Below are positions 16,943 to 26,452 of a stretch of DNA of 64,000 nt, piece after piece. The position numbers were made by a program, and so were the translations under genes. Each line of letters starts with the position of its first letter. Position 1 is the stretch's first letter. The stretch lies in contig CAYMDN010000001.1 in the NCBI GenBank assembly GCA_964389545.1, positions 45,495-109,494 of the forward strand, in the 5' to 3' direction. The notes beneath the pieces were generated by a model. The model saw only the letters and a program-made list of their open reading frames with translations. It was not told the DNA's origin and made no database searches. The stretch is from UMGS1781 sp964389545 (GTDB lineage: Bacteria; Bacillota; Clostridia; TANB77; CAG-508).

Positions 16943-18712
16943 TTAGTCTTTTTTATCCTTAATATCTAATTTAATGTGTATTTCTTTTAGCTGTTCTTCT
17001 GTAACATTTCCTGGTGCTCCCATTAATAAGTCTTCTGCTTTACTTGTCATAGGAAAAGCTATTACATCTCTTATTGTTTGTGCATCTGCCAATAACATTA
17101 CCATTCTATCTACACCTGGTGCAATTCCTGCATGTGGTGGTGCACCATAATGAAATGCATTGAACAATGCTTTGAATTTTGTTTCAACATCTTCTTTTGT
17201 ATAACCTGCAATTTCAAATGCTTTAATCATTGTCTCTGGACTATGATTTCTAACAGCTCCTGATGATAATTCTACTCCGTTACATACTAAATCATATTGA
17301 TATGCAAGTATTTCTAATGGGTCTTGTGTTTCTAATGCTTCAAGCCCTCCTTGTGGCATTGAAAATGGGTTATGGCTAAATTCAATTTTTCCTCTCTCAT
17401 CCAATTCATACATTGGAAAATCTACTATCCAACAAAACTCAAATCTATCTTCATCAATTAATCCTAATCTAATACCTAATTCTTCTCTTATTTGTCCTGC
17501 AAGTTCTTCTACTCTACCTGGCTTTTCTGCTATGAAGAATATTGCATCTCCTTCTTTCGAACCTGTTCTTTTTAACATCTCTTCTTTAGATTGTTCATCA
17601 ATAAATTTTGCTATTGGTCCCTGGAAACTTCTATCGTCCATAATTCTTAGCCATGCTAATCCTTTTGCTTTTAAATCTTTAATTGCATAATCCGTCATTC
17701 CTTCGAAAAAGCTTCTTGCTTCTTCCTTAACACCATGAACTGCAATAATTCTAACTATTTTTCCTTTAAATGCATTTAAATCCAATTTGTCAAATAAATC
17801 TGTTACATCAACTATTTCTAGTGGGTTTCTTAAGTCTGGTTTATCTGTTCCATATTTAAGCATTGCTTCTTTATATGGAAGTCTTTTAAATGGATATGGA
17901 CTTACCTTTTTGTCTGAAAACTTTGTAAATGTTTCATACATAACTGGCTCCAACGCTGCAAATACATCTTCTTGTGTTGCAAAACTCATTTCCATATCTA
18001 ACTGGTAAAATTCTCCAGGTGATCTATCTGCTCTCGCATCTTCATCCCTAAAGCATGGTGCAATTTGAAAGTATCTATCTATTCCAGATACCATTAATAG
18101 TTGTTTAAATTGTTGTGGTGCTTGTGGTAGTGCATAGAATTTGCCTGGGTGTACTCTACTAGGTACTAAATAATCTCTTGCTCCTTCTGGTGATGAACTT
18201 GTTAAAATTGGCGTTTGCACCTCTAAGAAGTCTCTTTCTATCATCTTTTCTCTTAGAAATTGAATTACCTTTGATCTTAGTATTAAATTATCTCTTAGTT
18301 TGGTTCCTCTTAAATCTAAGTACCTATATTTCAGCCTTAGATCCTCTCTTACATCTTCAGATTCGCCTATACTAAATGGCAAATCTTTTGTTCTTTTCCC
18401 CAAGACCTCAATTTTTTCTATAAGAATTTCTACTAATCCTGTTTTTAGTTTTGGGTTAATTGTTTCTTCGTCTCTCTTTTTTACTGTTCCTTCTACAGTT
18501 ACTGCAGATTCAATAGGAATATGTGATGCAAACTCTACTTCTTCTGTTTTACCAGAAGTTACTACTTGAGTTACTCCATACATATCTCTAATATCTAGGA
18601 ATACCAATCCTCCTAAATCTCTGATTGTTTCTAGGAAGCCCGCAATTTTAACTTTTTTTCCAACGTCCTCCAATCTTAGTTCGTCACATTTGTGTGTTCT
18701 GAATTTCTCCAT
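16943..18712 (-). CDS. aspS: Aspartyl-tRNA synthetase
   Basis: 589 residues, full length for the bacterial type. It charges tRNA-Asp. An N-terminal OB-fold is seen ('HKCDELRLEDVGKKVKIAGF'), class II motif 2 ('FRDEDARADRSPGEFYQLD'), the bacterial insertion domain, and motif 3 near the C-terminus ('GIAPGVDRMVMLL'). The upstream leader holds a T-box, so expression should respond to uncharged tRNA. Confidence 0.97.
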   Translation of the reverse strand: MEKFRTHKCDELRLEDVGKKVKIAGFLETIRDLGGLVFLDIRDMYGVTQVVTSGKTEEVEFASHIPIESAVTVEGTVKKRDEETINPKLKTGLVEILIEKIEVLGKRTKDLPFSIGESEDVREDLRLKYRYLDLRGTKLRDNLILRSKVIQFLREKMIERDFLEVQTPILTSSSPEGARDYLVPSRVHPGKFYALPQAPQQFKQLLMVSGIDRYFQIAPCFRDEDARADRSPGEFYQLDMEMSFATQEDVFAALEPVMYETFTKFSDKKVSPYPFKRLPYKEAMLKYGTDKPDLRNPLEIVDVTDLFDKLDLNAFKGKIVRIIAVHGVKEEARSFFEGMTDYAIKDLKAKGLAWLRIMDDRSFQGPIAKFIDEQSKEEMLKRTGSKEGDAIFFIAEKPGRVEELAGQIREELGIRLGLIDEDRFEFCWIVDFPMYELDERGKIEFSHNPFSMPQGGLEALETQDPLEILAYQYDLVCNGVELSSGAVRNHSPETMIKAFEIAGYTKEDVETKFKALFNAFHYGAPPHAGIAPGVDRMVMLLADAQTIRDVIAFPMTSKAEDLLMGAPGNVTEEQLKEIHIKLDIKDKKD

Positions 18713-18851
18713 AATCTTTCCCTTTCCTTTCTAAGGATTGTGACTAGTTAGAAAAAATTTTCAAATTAGAAATGGTTTTCTCCAACTAGCATTATCCTCA
18801 TCGTAAAATTTGGTTGCAAAGAAAGCCTTTTTCGACCTTTAAAATTAGGTC

Positions 18852-19062
18852 AAAAAAAACATCCTCTGCGAATGCAGGGACGAATATTCTCCGTGGTACC
18901 ACCCTAACTTGAAAATTATTAAAATAATTTCCCACTTTATTTTTAATATGCTCCAATGTGTTTCGACATGTTATGTTTGCTAAAAGGGCTTTCAGCCGCC
19001 GACCCTTACTCTCTACTAGTAACCTATAACCGCTTTCATTGTACAAACGCACTATTCATTTC
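18852..19062 (-). promoter_or_regulatory. T-box leader of aspS
   Basis: The minus strand carries the T-box core AGGGTGGTACCACGG (18891-18905), then a terminator hairpin at about 18860-18882 with a run of T after it. Upstream lies an AGAGAGT-type Stem I segment. T-boxes bind uncharged tRNA and allow readthrough into the synthetase gene. I could not fix the specifier codon by eye. An apparent ORF over this stretch is not a gene. Confidence 0.9.
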
Positions 19063-19069
19063 TTTTTAT

Positions 19070-19098
19070 ATTATAACCCATTTTGCCTAGAAAGTCAA
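19070..19098 (-). promoter_or_regulatory. Promoter of the aspS T-box transcript
   Basis: -35 TTGACT (19093-19098) and -10 TATAAT (19070-19075) with a 17-base spacer on the minus strand. Confidence 0.8.
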
Positions 19099-19202
19099 AC
19101 TTTTTTATAAAATTGCTTTATTTTTCGCAATTTTTGTTATATAATACTAGTTAATTATTTTTATGGATAACAGTAATGTGTCCTAGGAAGGGGTTTTAAT
19201 TT

Positions 19203-21614
19203 ATGGACTACAATCATAGTGAAGTCGAAAAGAAATGGCAAAAAAAATGGGAAAGTGAAAAGAGCTTTAAAGTAAATCTGGATAAAAATAAGGAAAAATA
19301 TTACATGTTAGTAGAATTTCCTTACCCTTCTGGAGTAGGACTCCATGTAGGACATGTTAGAGTATATACAGCCTCTGATGTTCAAGCAAGATTTAAAAGA
19401 GCTAAAGGGTATAACGTACTATTCCCAATGGGTTGGGATGCATTTGGTGCACCAGCTGAACAATATGCAATAAAAAATCATATTCATCCTAAAAAAGCAG
19501 TTGAGGAAAATATTAAAGTATTTAAAGGACAAATGCAAGATTTAGGTTTAGCAGTTGATTGGGATAGAGAATTTTCTACAACAGATCCCGAATATTATAA
19601 ATTAACTCAATGGCAATTTTTACAATTCTATAAAGAAGGATTAGCATATAAAGCAGAAAAAGAAATAAACTGGTGTCCGACTTGTAAATCTGGACTATCA
19701 AACGAAGATGCTCAAGGTGGTGTTTGCGAAAGATGTGGTTCTCAAACAACTAAAAAACTGAAAAATCAATGGGTATTAAGAATGAGCAACTATGCTGATA
19801 AATTAATAGATGGTCTTAATGATACAGAGTTCCTAGATAAGGTTAAGACAGCTCAAATAAATTGGATAGGAAAAAGTATTGGTGCATCTGTTAAATTCAA
19901 ATTAAAGGACACTGAGGACGATTTAGAGGTATTTACAACAAGATGTGATACTCTATTTGGAGTTACATTCATGGTAATGAGTCCTGAACATAAATTCTTA
20001 GAGAAATATAAAGATAGAATTAAAAATATGAATGAAGTTAGAGCATATCAAGAAGAAGCAAAACACAAAAGTGAAATTGAACGTACTGATATGACTAAAG
20101 ATAAGACTGGTGTTAAATTAGATGGTTTAACAGCAATTAATCCTGTTAATGGAAAAGAAGTTGAAATATGGATTTCTGATTACGTTTTAGCTTCTTATGG
20201 AACAGGTGCAATCATGGCAGTTCCTGCTCATGATGATAGAGACTTTGCATTTGCAAAGAAATTTGGTATTCCAATTATACCAGTTATACAAGATCCAACA
20301 GGCGAAGCTGATGGAATTAATGCACCATATGTTGGTGATGGAAAAATGATAAATAGTGATTTCTTAAATGGAATCGATAAAAAGGAAAATGCTATAAATC
20401 AAATGCTTAAGTTCTTAGACGATAAGAAAATAGGCAAAAAGACAGTTAATTACAGATTGCAAGACTGGATATTCTCTCGTCAAAGATTTTGGGGTGAGCC
20501 AATTCCAATGATTAATTGTCCTGAATGTGGATGGGTTCCAGTTCCTGATAAAGATTTACCAGTGCTCCTTCCGGATGTTCAATCTTATGAACCTACTGAA
20601 GATGGTGAAAGCCCTCTTGCAAATATAACAGATTGGGTAAATGTAAAATGTCCTTGCTGTGGTCATGATGCTAAAAGAGAAACAGATACAATGCCTAACT
20701 GGGCAGGTTCTTCTTGGTACTGGTTAAGATATATGGATCCACACAATGCAGAAGAAATTGCATCACAAGAAACATTAAAGTATTGGGGTAAAGTTGATTT
20801 ATATGATGGTGGTATGGAACATGCAACACGTCATTTACTATATGCTCGTTTCTGGAATATATTCTTACATGAACAAGGATTAGTTCCAAACTCAGAACCA
20901 TTCTTAAAGAGAATTAGCCATGGTATGATTTTAGGATCAAATGGTGAAAAAATGAGCAAGAGTAAGGGAAATGTTGTAAATCCAACAGATATGGTTTCAG
21001 AATATGGCGCAGATGCTTTAAGATTATATGAGATGTTTATTGGAGATTATTCAAAAGATGCTGCATGGAATGAAAACGGTCTTAAAGGATGTAGAAAATT
21101 TTTAAATAGAATTTGGAATTTACAAGAAAAATTAAGTGAGGGAACTAACTACAGTGCATCACTTGAAAATATCATACATAAAACTATAAAAAAAGTAACA
21201 CATGATATTGAATCATTAGACTATAATACAGCAGTTTCTGCATTAATGATTTTATTAAATGAAATAGATAAAGAAAAAATAATTTCTAAAGCAGATTACC
21301 AGATTATATTAAGATTACTAAATCCATTCGCACCTCACATTACAGAAGAACTATGGAGCAAATATGGAGATGGAAAACTTCTAGCATACCAAACATGGCC
21401 AGAATATGACGACGCAAAAACAATAGATGATACAATAGAACTACCAGTACAAGTAAATGGAAAGCTAAAAGGAACAGTTGTAGTTCCACTTGACACAGAT
21501 GAACAAGCAATAAAAGATAAGGTTCACACAGAATTTGAAGACCTATTAAAAGATAAAAACATCATAAAAGAAATCTATGTAAAAAACAAAATATTTAATA
21601 TTGTTGTTAAATAA
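19203..21614 (+). CDS. leuS: Leucyl-tRNA synthetase
   Basis: 803 residues. It charges tRNA-Leu. The class I HIGH motif is 'GLHVGHVR', and the KMSKS motif is 'GEKMSKSKGN'. The editing domain has 'TTRCDTLFGVTF', and zinc-like CxxC pairs occur in 'WCPTCKSG'. GGAAGGGG precedes the ATG. It is divergent from aspS, and no T-box is visible in the 140-base leader. Standard housekeeping enzyme. Confidence 0.97.
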   Translation: MDYNHSEVEKKWQKKWESEKSFKVNLDKNKEKYYMLVEFPYPSGVGLHVGHVRVYTASDVQARFKRAKGYNVLFPMGWDAFGAPAEQYAIKNHIHPKKAVEENIKVFKGQMQDLGLAVDWDREFSTTDPEYYKLTQWQFLQFYKEGLAYKAEKEINWCPTCKSGLSNEDAQGGVCERCGSQTTKKLKNQWVLRMSNYADKLIDGLNDTEFLDKVKTAQINWIGKSIGASVKFKLKDTEDDLEVFTTRCDTLFGVTFMVMSPEHKFLEKYKDRIKNMNEVRAYQEEAKHKSEIERTDMTKDKTGVKLDGLTAINPVNGKEVEIWISDYVLASYGTGAIMAVPAHDDRDFAFAKKFGIPIIPVIQDPTGEADGINAPYVGDGKMINSDFLNGIDKKENAINQMLKFLDDKKIGKKTVNYRLQDWIFSRQRFWGEPIPMINCPECGWVPVPDKDLPVLLPDVQSYEPTEDGESPLANITDWVNVKCPCCGHDAKRETDTMPNWAGSSWYWLRYMDPHNAEEIASQETLKYWGKVDLYDGGMEHATRHLLYARFWNIFLHEQGLVPNSEPFLKRISHGMILGSNGEKMSKSKGNVVNPTDMVSEYGADALRLYEMFIGDYSKDAAWNENGLKGCRKFLNRIWNLQEKLSEGTNYSASLENIIHKTIKKVTHDIESLDYNTAVSALMILLNEIDKEKIISKADYQIILRLLNPFAPHITEELWSKYGDGKLLAYQTWPEYDDAKTIDDTIELPVQVNGKLKGTVVVPLDTDEQAIKDKVHTEFEDLLKDKNIIKEIYVKNKIFNIVVK

Positions 21615-21616
21615 CT

Positions 21617-21655
21617 AAAAAGCACTAAATGATAAATCATTTAGTGCTTTTTATT
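21617..21655. terminator. Bidirectional terminator
   Basis: Stem AAAGCACTAAATGAT / ATCATTTAGTGCTTT (15 bp, two-base loop) with T-runs on both strands, between convergent leuS and prfA. Confidence 0.85.
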
Positions 21656-22715
21656 ATTCGTTTTCTCCTTTTAACTTTTCAGCCCTATCTGCTGCAATTA
21701 AATTATCAATCATTTCGTCTAAATCGCCATTTAAGAAGTTTTCAATTTGGAATATACTAAATCCTATTCTATGGTCAGTTATTCTTCCTTGAGGATAATT
21801 ATATGTTCTTATTTTTTCACTTCTATCTCCAGTTCCAACTTGGCTCTTTCTTTCATTATGTAGTTCTTCATCTTGTTTTTGTTTTTCAATTTCATATAAT
21901 CTTGATTGTAATAATCTCATTGCATATTCTCTATTTTGAGTTTGAGATCTTTCTGTTTGACATTCTGCTACAATTCCTGTAGGTTCATGAATTAATCTAA
22001 CTGCAGATGATGTTTTATTAACTTTTTGTCCACCTGCACCAGAAGCTCTATATACTTCCATTCTTATATCTGCTGGATTAATTTCAACTTCAACATCTTC
22101 AACAACAGGTAAAACCGCAACTGTAGCTGTTGATGTATGTATTCTACCACTACTTTCTGTATCTGGAACTCTTTGAACTCTATGAACTCCGCTTTCGAAT
22201 TTAAGTCTGCTATAAACACCTTTTCCTGTTAACATGAATGTAACTTCTTTATATCCACCAATTCCAGTTTCATTTTCATTTAAAATATCAATCTTCCAAT
22301 GTTTTGATTCTGCATACATTGTATACATTCTAAATAATGTTCCTGCAAATAAAGCTGCTTCTTCTCCACCAGCTCCGCCTCTTATCTCGCAAATAATATT
22401 TTTATCATCATCAGGATCCTTAGGAATTAAAAGAATCTTTAATTCCTCCTCTAATTGAGGTATTTTTGATCTTAGTTCTTCCATTTCTATTTCTGCTAAT
22501 TCTTTTAGCTCTTTATCAGTTGCCATCTCTTTAGCCTCTTCAAAATCGCTTTTAGCTTTTTTATATTCTCTATACTTTAGAACAACCTCTTCCATTCCAG
22601 CATGTTCTTTCATATACTTTTGCCACTCTGATTGTCTGTTTATAACATCTGGGTCACTTATTAATTTTGTTAGTTCGTCGTATCTCTTTTCAACGTCTTC
22701 TAATTTTTGAAACAT
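21654..22715 (-). CDS. prfA: Peptide chain release factor 1
   Basis: 353 residues, usual length. It releases peptides at UAA and UAG. The GGQ motif is in 'ASGAGGQKVNKTSSAVR', and an RF1-type helical N-terminus is present. The codon-recognition PxT motif is not certain by eye. GGGAGA precedes the ATG. It is alone on its transcript; prmC is not adjacent. Confidence 0.95.
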   Translation of the reverse strand: MFQKLEDVEKRYDELTKLISDPDVINRQSEWQKYMKEHAGMEEVVLKYREYKKAKSDFEEAKEMATDKELKELAEIEMEELRSKIPQLEEELKILLIPKDPDDDKNIICEIRGGAGGEEAALFAGTLFRMYTMYAESKHWKIDILNENETGIGGYKEVTFMLTGKGVYSRLKFESGVHRVQRVPDTESSGRIHTSTATVAVLPVVEDVEVEINPADIRMEVYRASGAGGQKVNKTSSAVRLIHEPTGIVAECQTERSQTQNREYAMRLLQSRLYEIEKQKQDEELHNERKSQVGTGDRSEKIRTYNYPQGRITDHRIGFSIFQIENFLNGDLDEMIDNLIAADRAEKLKGENE

Positions 22716-22826
22716 AAAAATCTCCCATCCTTAAAAAATACCATATAATTATACATCATTTTACGCATTATTTCAATACTTTGGCAATTTTTCTACTAAT
22801 TGCATATTATTTAAGAGGTGATTTTT

Positions 22827-23298
22827 TTGTCTGTTGTTTATATTGATAGATTTTATACTACTAGCTTATTATATGATACTTTAAATAAGTTACATTCTTC
22901 TTTTCCTTTTTTACAAATTGAAGATATTGGTTATAGTGTTCTTCGGTTTTCCTATTCCATGTATTCGCATTGGTCGTGGTTCTAATCATGTATTTTATAG
23001 TGCTTCGATTCATGCAAATGAATCAATTACTACTAATGTTCTTTTGAAATTTATAGAAGATTTTTGCACTGCATATACAAATCGTTCTAATATTGGCAAT
23101 TATAACGCTAGAGCCATTTATGAAAAAAGTTCGATATACATTGTTCCTATGTGCAATCCTGATGGCGTTAATTTAGTAAATGGATACTTTCCTCCAACAT
23201 CTTCTGCTTATATTAAAGCTCGCAGAATTGCAAATAATTATCCTAGTATTCCTTTTCCAAATGGTTGGAAAGCAAATATCAATGGTGTAGATTTTTAA
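22827..23298 (+). CDS. Peptidase M14, 5' part: +1 shift at CGG, then cut by the 7-kb element
   Basis: Starts at TTG 22827 (AAGAGGTG upstream): 'SVVYIDRFYTTSLLYDTL...DIGYSVL', then an in-frame CGG (22944-22946) and a stop 13 codons on. Skipping the C continues as 'GFPIPCIRIGRGSNHVFYSA', with zinc ligands in 'SIHANES' (HxxE) and 'MCNPDGVNLVNG'. The frame is broken at 'INGVD' by the element and resumes at 30280. Joined, the product is about 305 residues, like gamma-D-glutamyl-diaminopimelate endopeptidases that act on spore or cell-wall peptidoglycan. All visible catalytic residues are kept, which is unusual for a dead gene. Confidence 0.75.
22944..22946 (+). other. +1 frameshift site, CGG (CTT CGG T)
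   Basis: In-frame CGG at codon 40. Dropping the C gives GGT TTT CCT (Gly-Phe-Pro), matching the 'VLG-PIP' block of M14 peptidases. Confidence 0.75.
23284..23294 (+). repeat. Left attachment core (attL-like)
   Basis: GGTGTAGATTT at the break in the M14 gene. It matches 30280-30290 at 10 of 11 positions; recombination between the two joins the gene halves in frame. Confidence 0.75.
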
Positions 23299-23344
23299 AA
23301 TACCAACTATCTTTAAATTCTTATACTTAAGTATTTCCAATGAT

Positions 23345-24058
23345 TTAATCAATTTTTATTTTTTCATATTTTCCATTTTGATATATAAACAAATCTCCCT
23401 CTTTTGCCTCTTGATATATCTCATGTGGAAACGTTATTTCTTCAATACCTTCCATTGCACCATTAATTTTATTATCTAAATCATATAACCACACTCTATC
23501 TGAATATTTTTCTCCTACTTTATATGTATGTCCTTCAATTCTTTTGCTTTCCAGATATTCATTTTGTTCTTTTATTTTATCATTAATCATTGTATTTATT
23601 TCTTCTGCTACAGCCTTTGTCGCCTCTATATCTAGCACAAATTCTACACCTTGTTTTATTAGTACGCTTCCTAATGAAGTTCCCTCTGGTAGTTCATTTA
23701 TTGATTTTGTTATTACTTTATGGCTCTCTCCTATCTTACAAACGCAAAGGTTATAAGAATTTATATCACTAGAATTTTTAGCATATATATAATACATTTC
23801 TCCTTTTTCTTTCATCTTTTCACCATGTTTTTGTAATATCTCTGTTCTTCCGATTAATATTTTATTTTTATATTTAGCAATTATCTTTTCCCCATAAAGA
23901 GTTAAATCGTCTGCATTTACGTTGCTAAATCTACAATCTATCTTATTATTATTTGTTATACTTTTCTTTAAATGATTTGATAGTTCTTTCATAAAATTTT
24001 GTATCGAATTATTCTCTTTTGCATTATTCATTAAATCATTTGATTTGTCCAACTTCAA
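23345..24058 (-). CDS. Hypothetical protein of the M14-interrupting element
   Basis: 237 residues from a TTG, AGGAG ten bases upstream. No signal peptide. A middle region reads 'IYAKNSSDINSYNLCVCKIGE', and the C-terminal 70 residues ('YSDRVWLYDLDNKINGAMEG...FPHEIYQEAKEGDLFIYQNG') resemble small beta domains of the DUF3006 type only weakly. Not recognised with confidence. First gene inside the left end of the element. Confidence 0.55.
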   Translation of the reverse strand: MKLDKSNDLMNNAKENNSIQNFMKELSNHLKKSITNNNKIDCRFSNVNADDLTLYGEKIIAKYKNKILIGRTEILQKHGEKMKEKGEMYYIYAKNSSDINSYNLCVCKIGESHKVITKSINELPEGTSLGSVLIKQGVEFVLDIEATKAVAEEINTMINDKIKEQNEYLESKRIEGHTYKVGEKYSDRVWLYDLDNKINGAMEGIEEITFPHEIYQEAKEGDLFIYQNGKYEKIKID

Positions 24059-24186
24059 TATGCAATCACTCCTTTTAATTTTATTTTCATATTTGGAATT
24101 CTACTATTGATATATAGTAGCAAGAATTAAACAAAAATGATTATATATTCTTTTACACATATTTACAATACTTTTTTGCTATTTTC

Positions 24187-24951
24187 TTATTGTTCTGCAT
24201 AGCTTTCGCCTGTTGCATAATCAATAACTATTCCTGGTTGTACATTATAACAATATACATTAAAACATATTCCTGCTCCATTGTCTTCGACAGACCATGC
24301 TTCCATTTGTACTCCACTTGCTAGAAGGTTATTTCCTTCGTAGATTGGCGTTACTCTATATAAAACATGATTATCCATATTATTATCAATATATTCTGCT
24401 ATCATGTTTTCAAATGGCAACATTCCTTCTGTATTCAAATATCTTGTTCCTGTTATCAAATTCTTTTTATTAGCATTTTCTCCTGCAAGTTGCCAACCAA
24501 TTAAGTGACAACGATTATATAAGTATTTGTCTTTTATAATATCGTCATATCTTTTTTGTACCCATCCTGAAAGATCTTTTACGTTTCCAATTTCTCCACG
24601 TTCTTCGCCTTCTTTAGGCATTACCTCTTTACAAATATTTGCATAAGCAACACCGCTTCTACCCAACTGATCCCATTCACTATAATTCTCAAAGCTAATT
24701 GTTGTATAATCCTCTTCTGTAAAATACGGAATATTATTATTTAATTCTACATATGAACTTAATGAATAATCTGGAATTGTTGATAAATCAAAATTTGTTT
24801 TTTCATTTTGAACTGTATTTTCTATAGCTGTTTTATTATTTTCTGAATCTTGTGTATTGTGTTCTATACGGCCTGTTGCAACAATACTAATTAATATTAT
24901 TGCTGACATTACAATTTGCCAAACTTTTTGATTATTTCTTTTTTTACTCAT
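24187..24951 (-). CDS. Secreted DNA/RNA non-specific endonuclease (EndA/NucA-like)
   Basis: 254 residues. A basic start and membrane segment (residues 12-25) act as signal or anchor. The nuclease core is 'YNRCHLIGWQLAGENANKKN', 'LITGTRYLNTEGMLPFE' and 'YIDNNMDNHVLYRVTP'; this is the H-N-type (beta-beta-alpha metal) fold with catalytic His in 'RCHLIG', as in streptococcal extracellular DNases. GAGGT precedes the ATG. As cargo of an integrated element it may degrade DNA outside the cell or in competitors. Confidence 0.85.
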   Translation of the reverse strand: MSKKRNNQKVWQIVMSAIILISIVATGRIEHNTQDSENNKTAIENTVQNEKTNFDLSTIPDYSLSSYVELNNNIPYFTEEDYTTISFENYSEWDQLGRSGVAYANICKEVMPKEGEERGEIGNVKDLSGWVQKRYDDIIKDKYLYNRCHLIGWQLAGENANKKNLITGTRYLNTEGMLPFENMIAEYIDNNMDNHVLYRVTPIYEGNNLLASGVQMEAWSVEDNGAGICFNVYCYNVQPGIVIDYATGESYAEQ

Positions 24952-25016
24952 AACTGTACCTCTTTTGTTTTATTACTTTTTTAAAATACTATCATAAAAA
25001 AAATAATTCGACAACT

Positions 25017-26362
25017 TTAAAAAATGAATTCATCTAATTTTTCATAAATATCATTAAGTTTTGCAAAAATGAAATAGATATGCACATTTTTATCTTTATC
25101 AATCTCAATTTTGTCAATCAGCCTATATAAATATATTTTATCTATCTGTTCATATTTCATTACATTCTCTATTAATTCCTCTAATTCCTTTTCTTCTTTC
25201 ATTTTACCTGTTTGTTTCTCATGAATTGTATATATCTTACATATCCTTTTTACAATATGTATAATATGCTCTTCAAATTTATTATAATTGATATTTATAG
25301 GATAGCAACCTTGTTTTTTATGACCACCACAAGTTATATATTTATATTCTTTATCATTTAATTTTGATTTCTTTTTTAAAACAATTTGTAGTTTTCTTTT
25401 GCAATGATAACAATAAAGTAATCCTCTTAATAAATAGTCATATTTATACTTTGTTTTCGCACCTCTTTTTTTTAAGATGCTCTGTACTTGTTCAAATGTA
25501 TTTTTATCTATAATAGCTTCATGTGTATTGTTCACTCTTATTTGATCTTCTCTATCAACCGTCCTTATCTTTTTTACTTTGTATGATACTACCGATTTTT
25601 TATTTTGCACGGTATTTCCAATGTACACCTCGTTTTTCAACATATTGCAAATAGTTACCTCATTCCAATTATAACTTATTTCAGCTTGTACTTGCCCTGT
25701 TTTCCTGTATCCACTTGGAGATAGGTACTTATTAATGTTTAGGTAGCTAACTATTTCTCTACTGCCATGTCCATTTACATACATATCGAAGATTTTCTTT
25801 ACGATATCTCTAACATTTTCATCAATAATAAGCGTATTTTTTATATCAGGATGTTTTTTATATCCGATATGCTGGTGTACTGCATAGATACTCTCCATTC
25901 TTTTGTTTTTCCCTGTAAACACTCCTAATTTTTTTAGAGATATCCTTAGCATAATAATCATTCATAATTGCTTTAAAAGGTGTTATATCGTTATTTACGC
26001 TATCATTATATGTATCTATTCCATCTGTTATTGCAACATATCTTATATTGTTTTGTGGAAAGTAATTCTCTATGTAATATCCTGTTTTTATATAATCCCT
26101 TCCAAGTCTTGATAAATCTTTTGTTACTACCATATTAATAGTTCCATTTTCTATATCTCGAATCATTGCATTAAAACCTTGTCTATCAAACGTAGTGCCA
26201 CTTACACCATCATCAACATATTCTTTTATAAGTGTTAGTCCCTCATCTTTTATATATCTTTGCAAAATTTTTCTTTGATTACTTATACTTTCACTTTCTT
26301 GTTTATCTCCATCTTCTCGAGATAAACGTATATACATTCCGAACTTTAAAGTCCTCTTTCAA
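25017..26362 (-). CDS. Large serine recombinase, needing two +1 shifts at CGG
   Basis: Starts at TTG 26362 (AAGAGG upstream): 'KEDFKV', then CGG (26339-26341). Skipping the C gives 'GMYIRLSREDGDKQESES', the canonical N-terminus with the catalytic Ser. The resolvase domain runs to 'GEYLCSTPAY', where a second CGG (25864-25866) precedes a stop; skipping its C gives 'GYKKHPDIKNTLIIDE' and the recombinase domain, the zinc ribbon 'CYHCKRKLQ...CGGHKKQGCYP' and a coiled coil. Total about 447 residues. Both Gly residues are typical of the family. It is the only recombinase in the element and the natural candidate for its excision. Without shifts it yields only fragments. Confidence 0.85.
25864..25866 (-). 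other. +1 frameshift site, CGG (TAT CGG A), recombinase site 2
   Basis: In-frame CGG followed by ATA TAA. Dropping the C gives GGA TAT AAA (Gly-Tyr-Lys), the conserved 'YGYKK' of serine recombinases. Confidence 0.85.
26339..26341 (-). other. +1 frameshift site, CGG (GTT CGG A), recombinase site 1
   Basis: In-frame CGG at codon 8 from the TTG at 26362. Dropping the C gives GGA ATG TAT ATA (Gly-Met-Tyr-Ile), the usual 'KVGxYIRLS' start of the family. Confidence 0.8.
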
Positions 26363-26415
26363 CGCTCTCGCCTCTTAATAATGTGTATTAATTTTTTAAA
26401 AGATTATTCACGCAT

Positions 26416-26447
26416 AAAAAATGGAATGATAATGTCTATCATTCCAT
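26416..26447 (-). terminator. Terminator after the surface-protein gene
   Basis: Stem ATGGAATGATA / TATCATTCCAT (11 bp) followed on the minus strand by TTTTT, six bases past the stop at 26453. Confidence 0.75.
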
Positions 26448-26452
26448 ATAAT

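Noticed and set aside
18798..19052. 84-codon ORF upstream of aspS
   Set aside because: It lies over the T-box leader and has no coding character.
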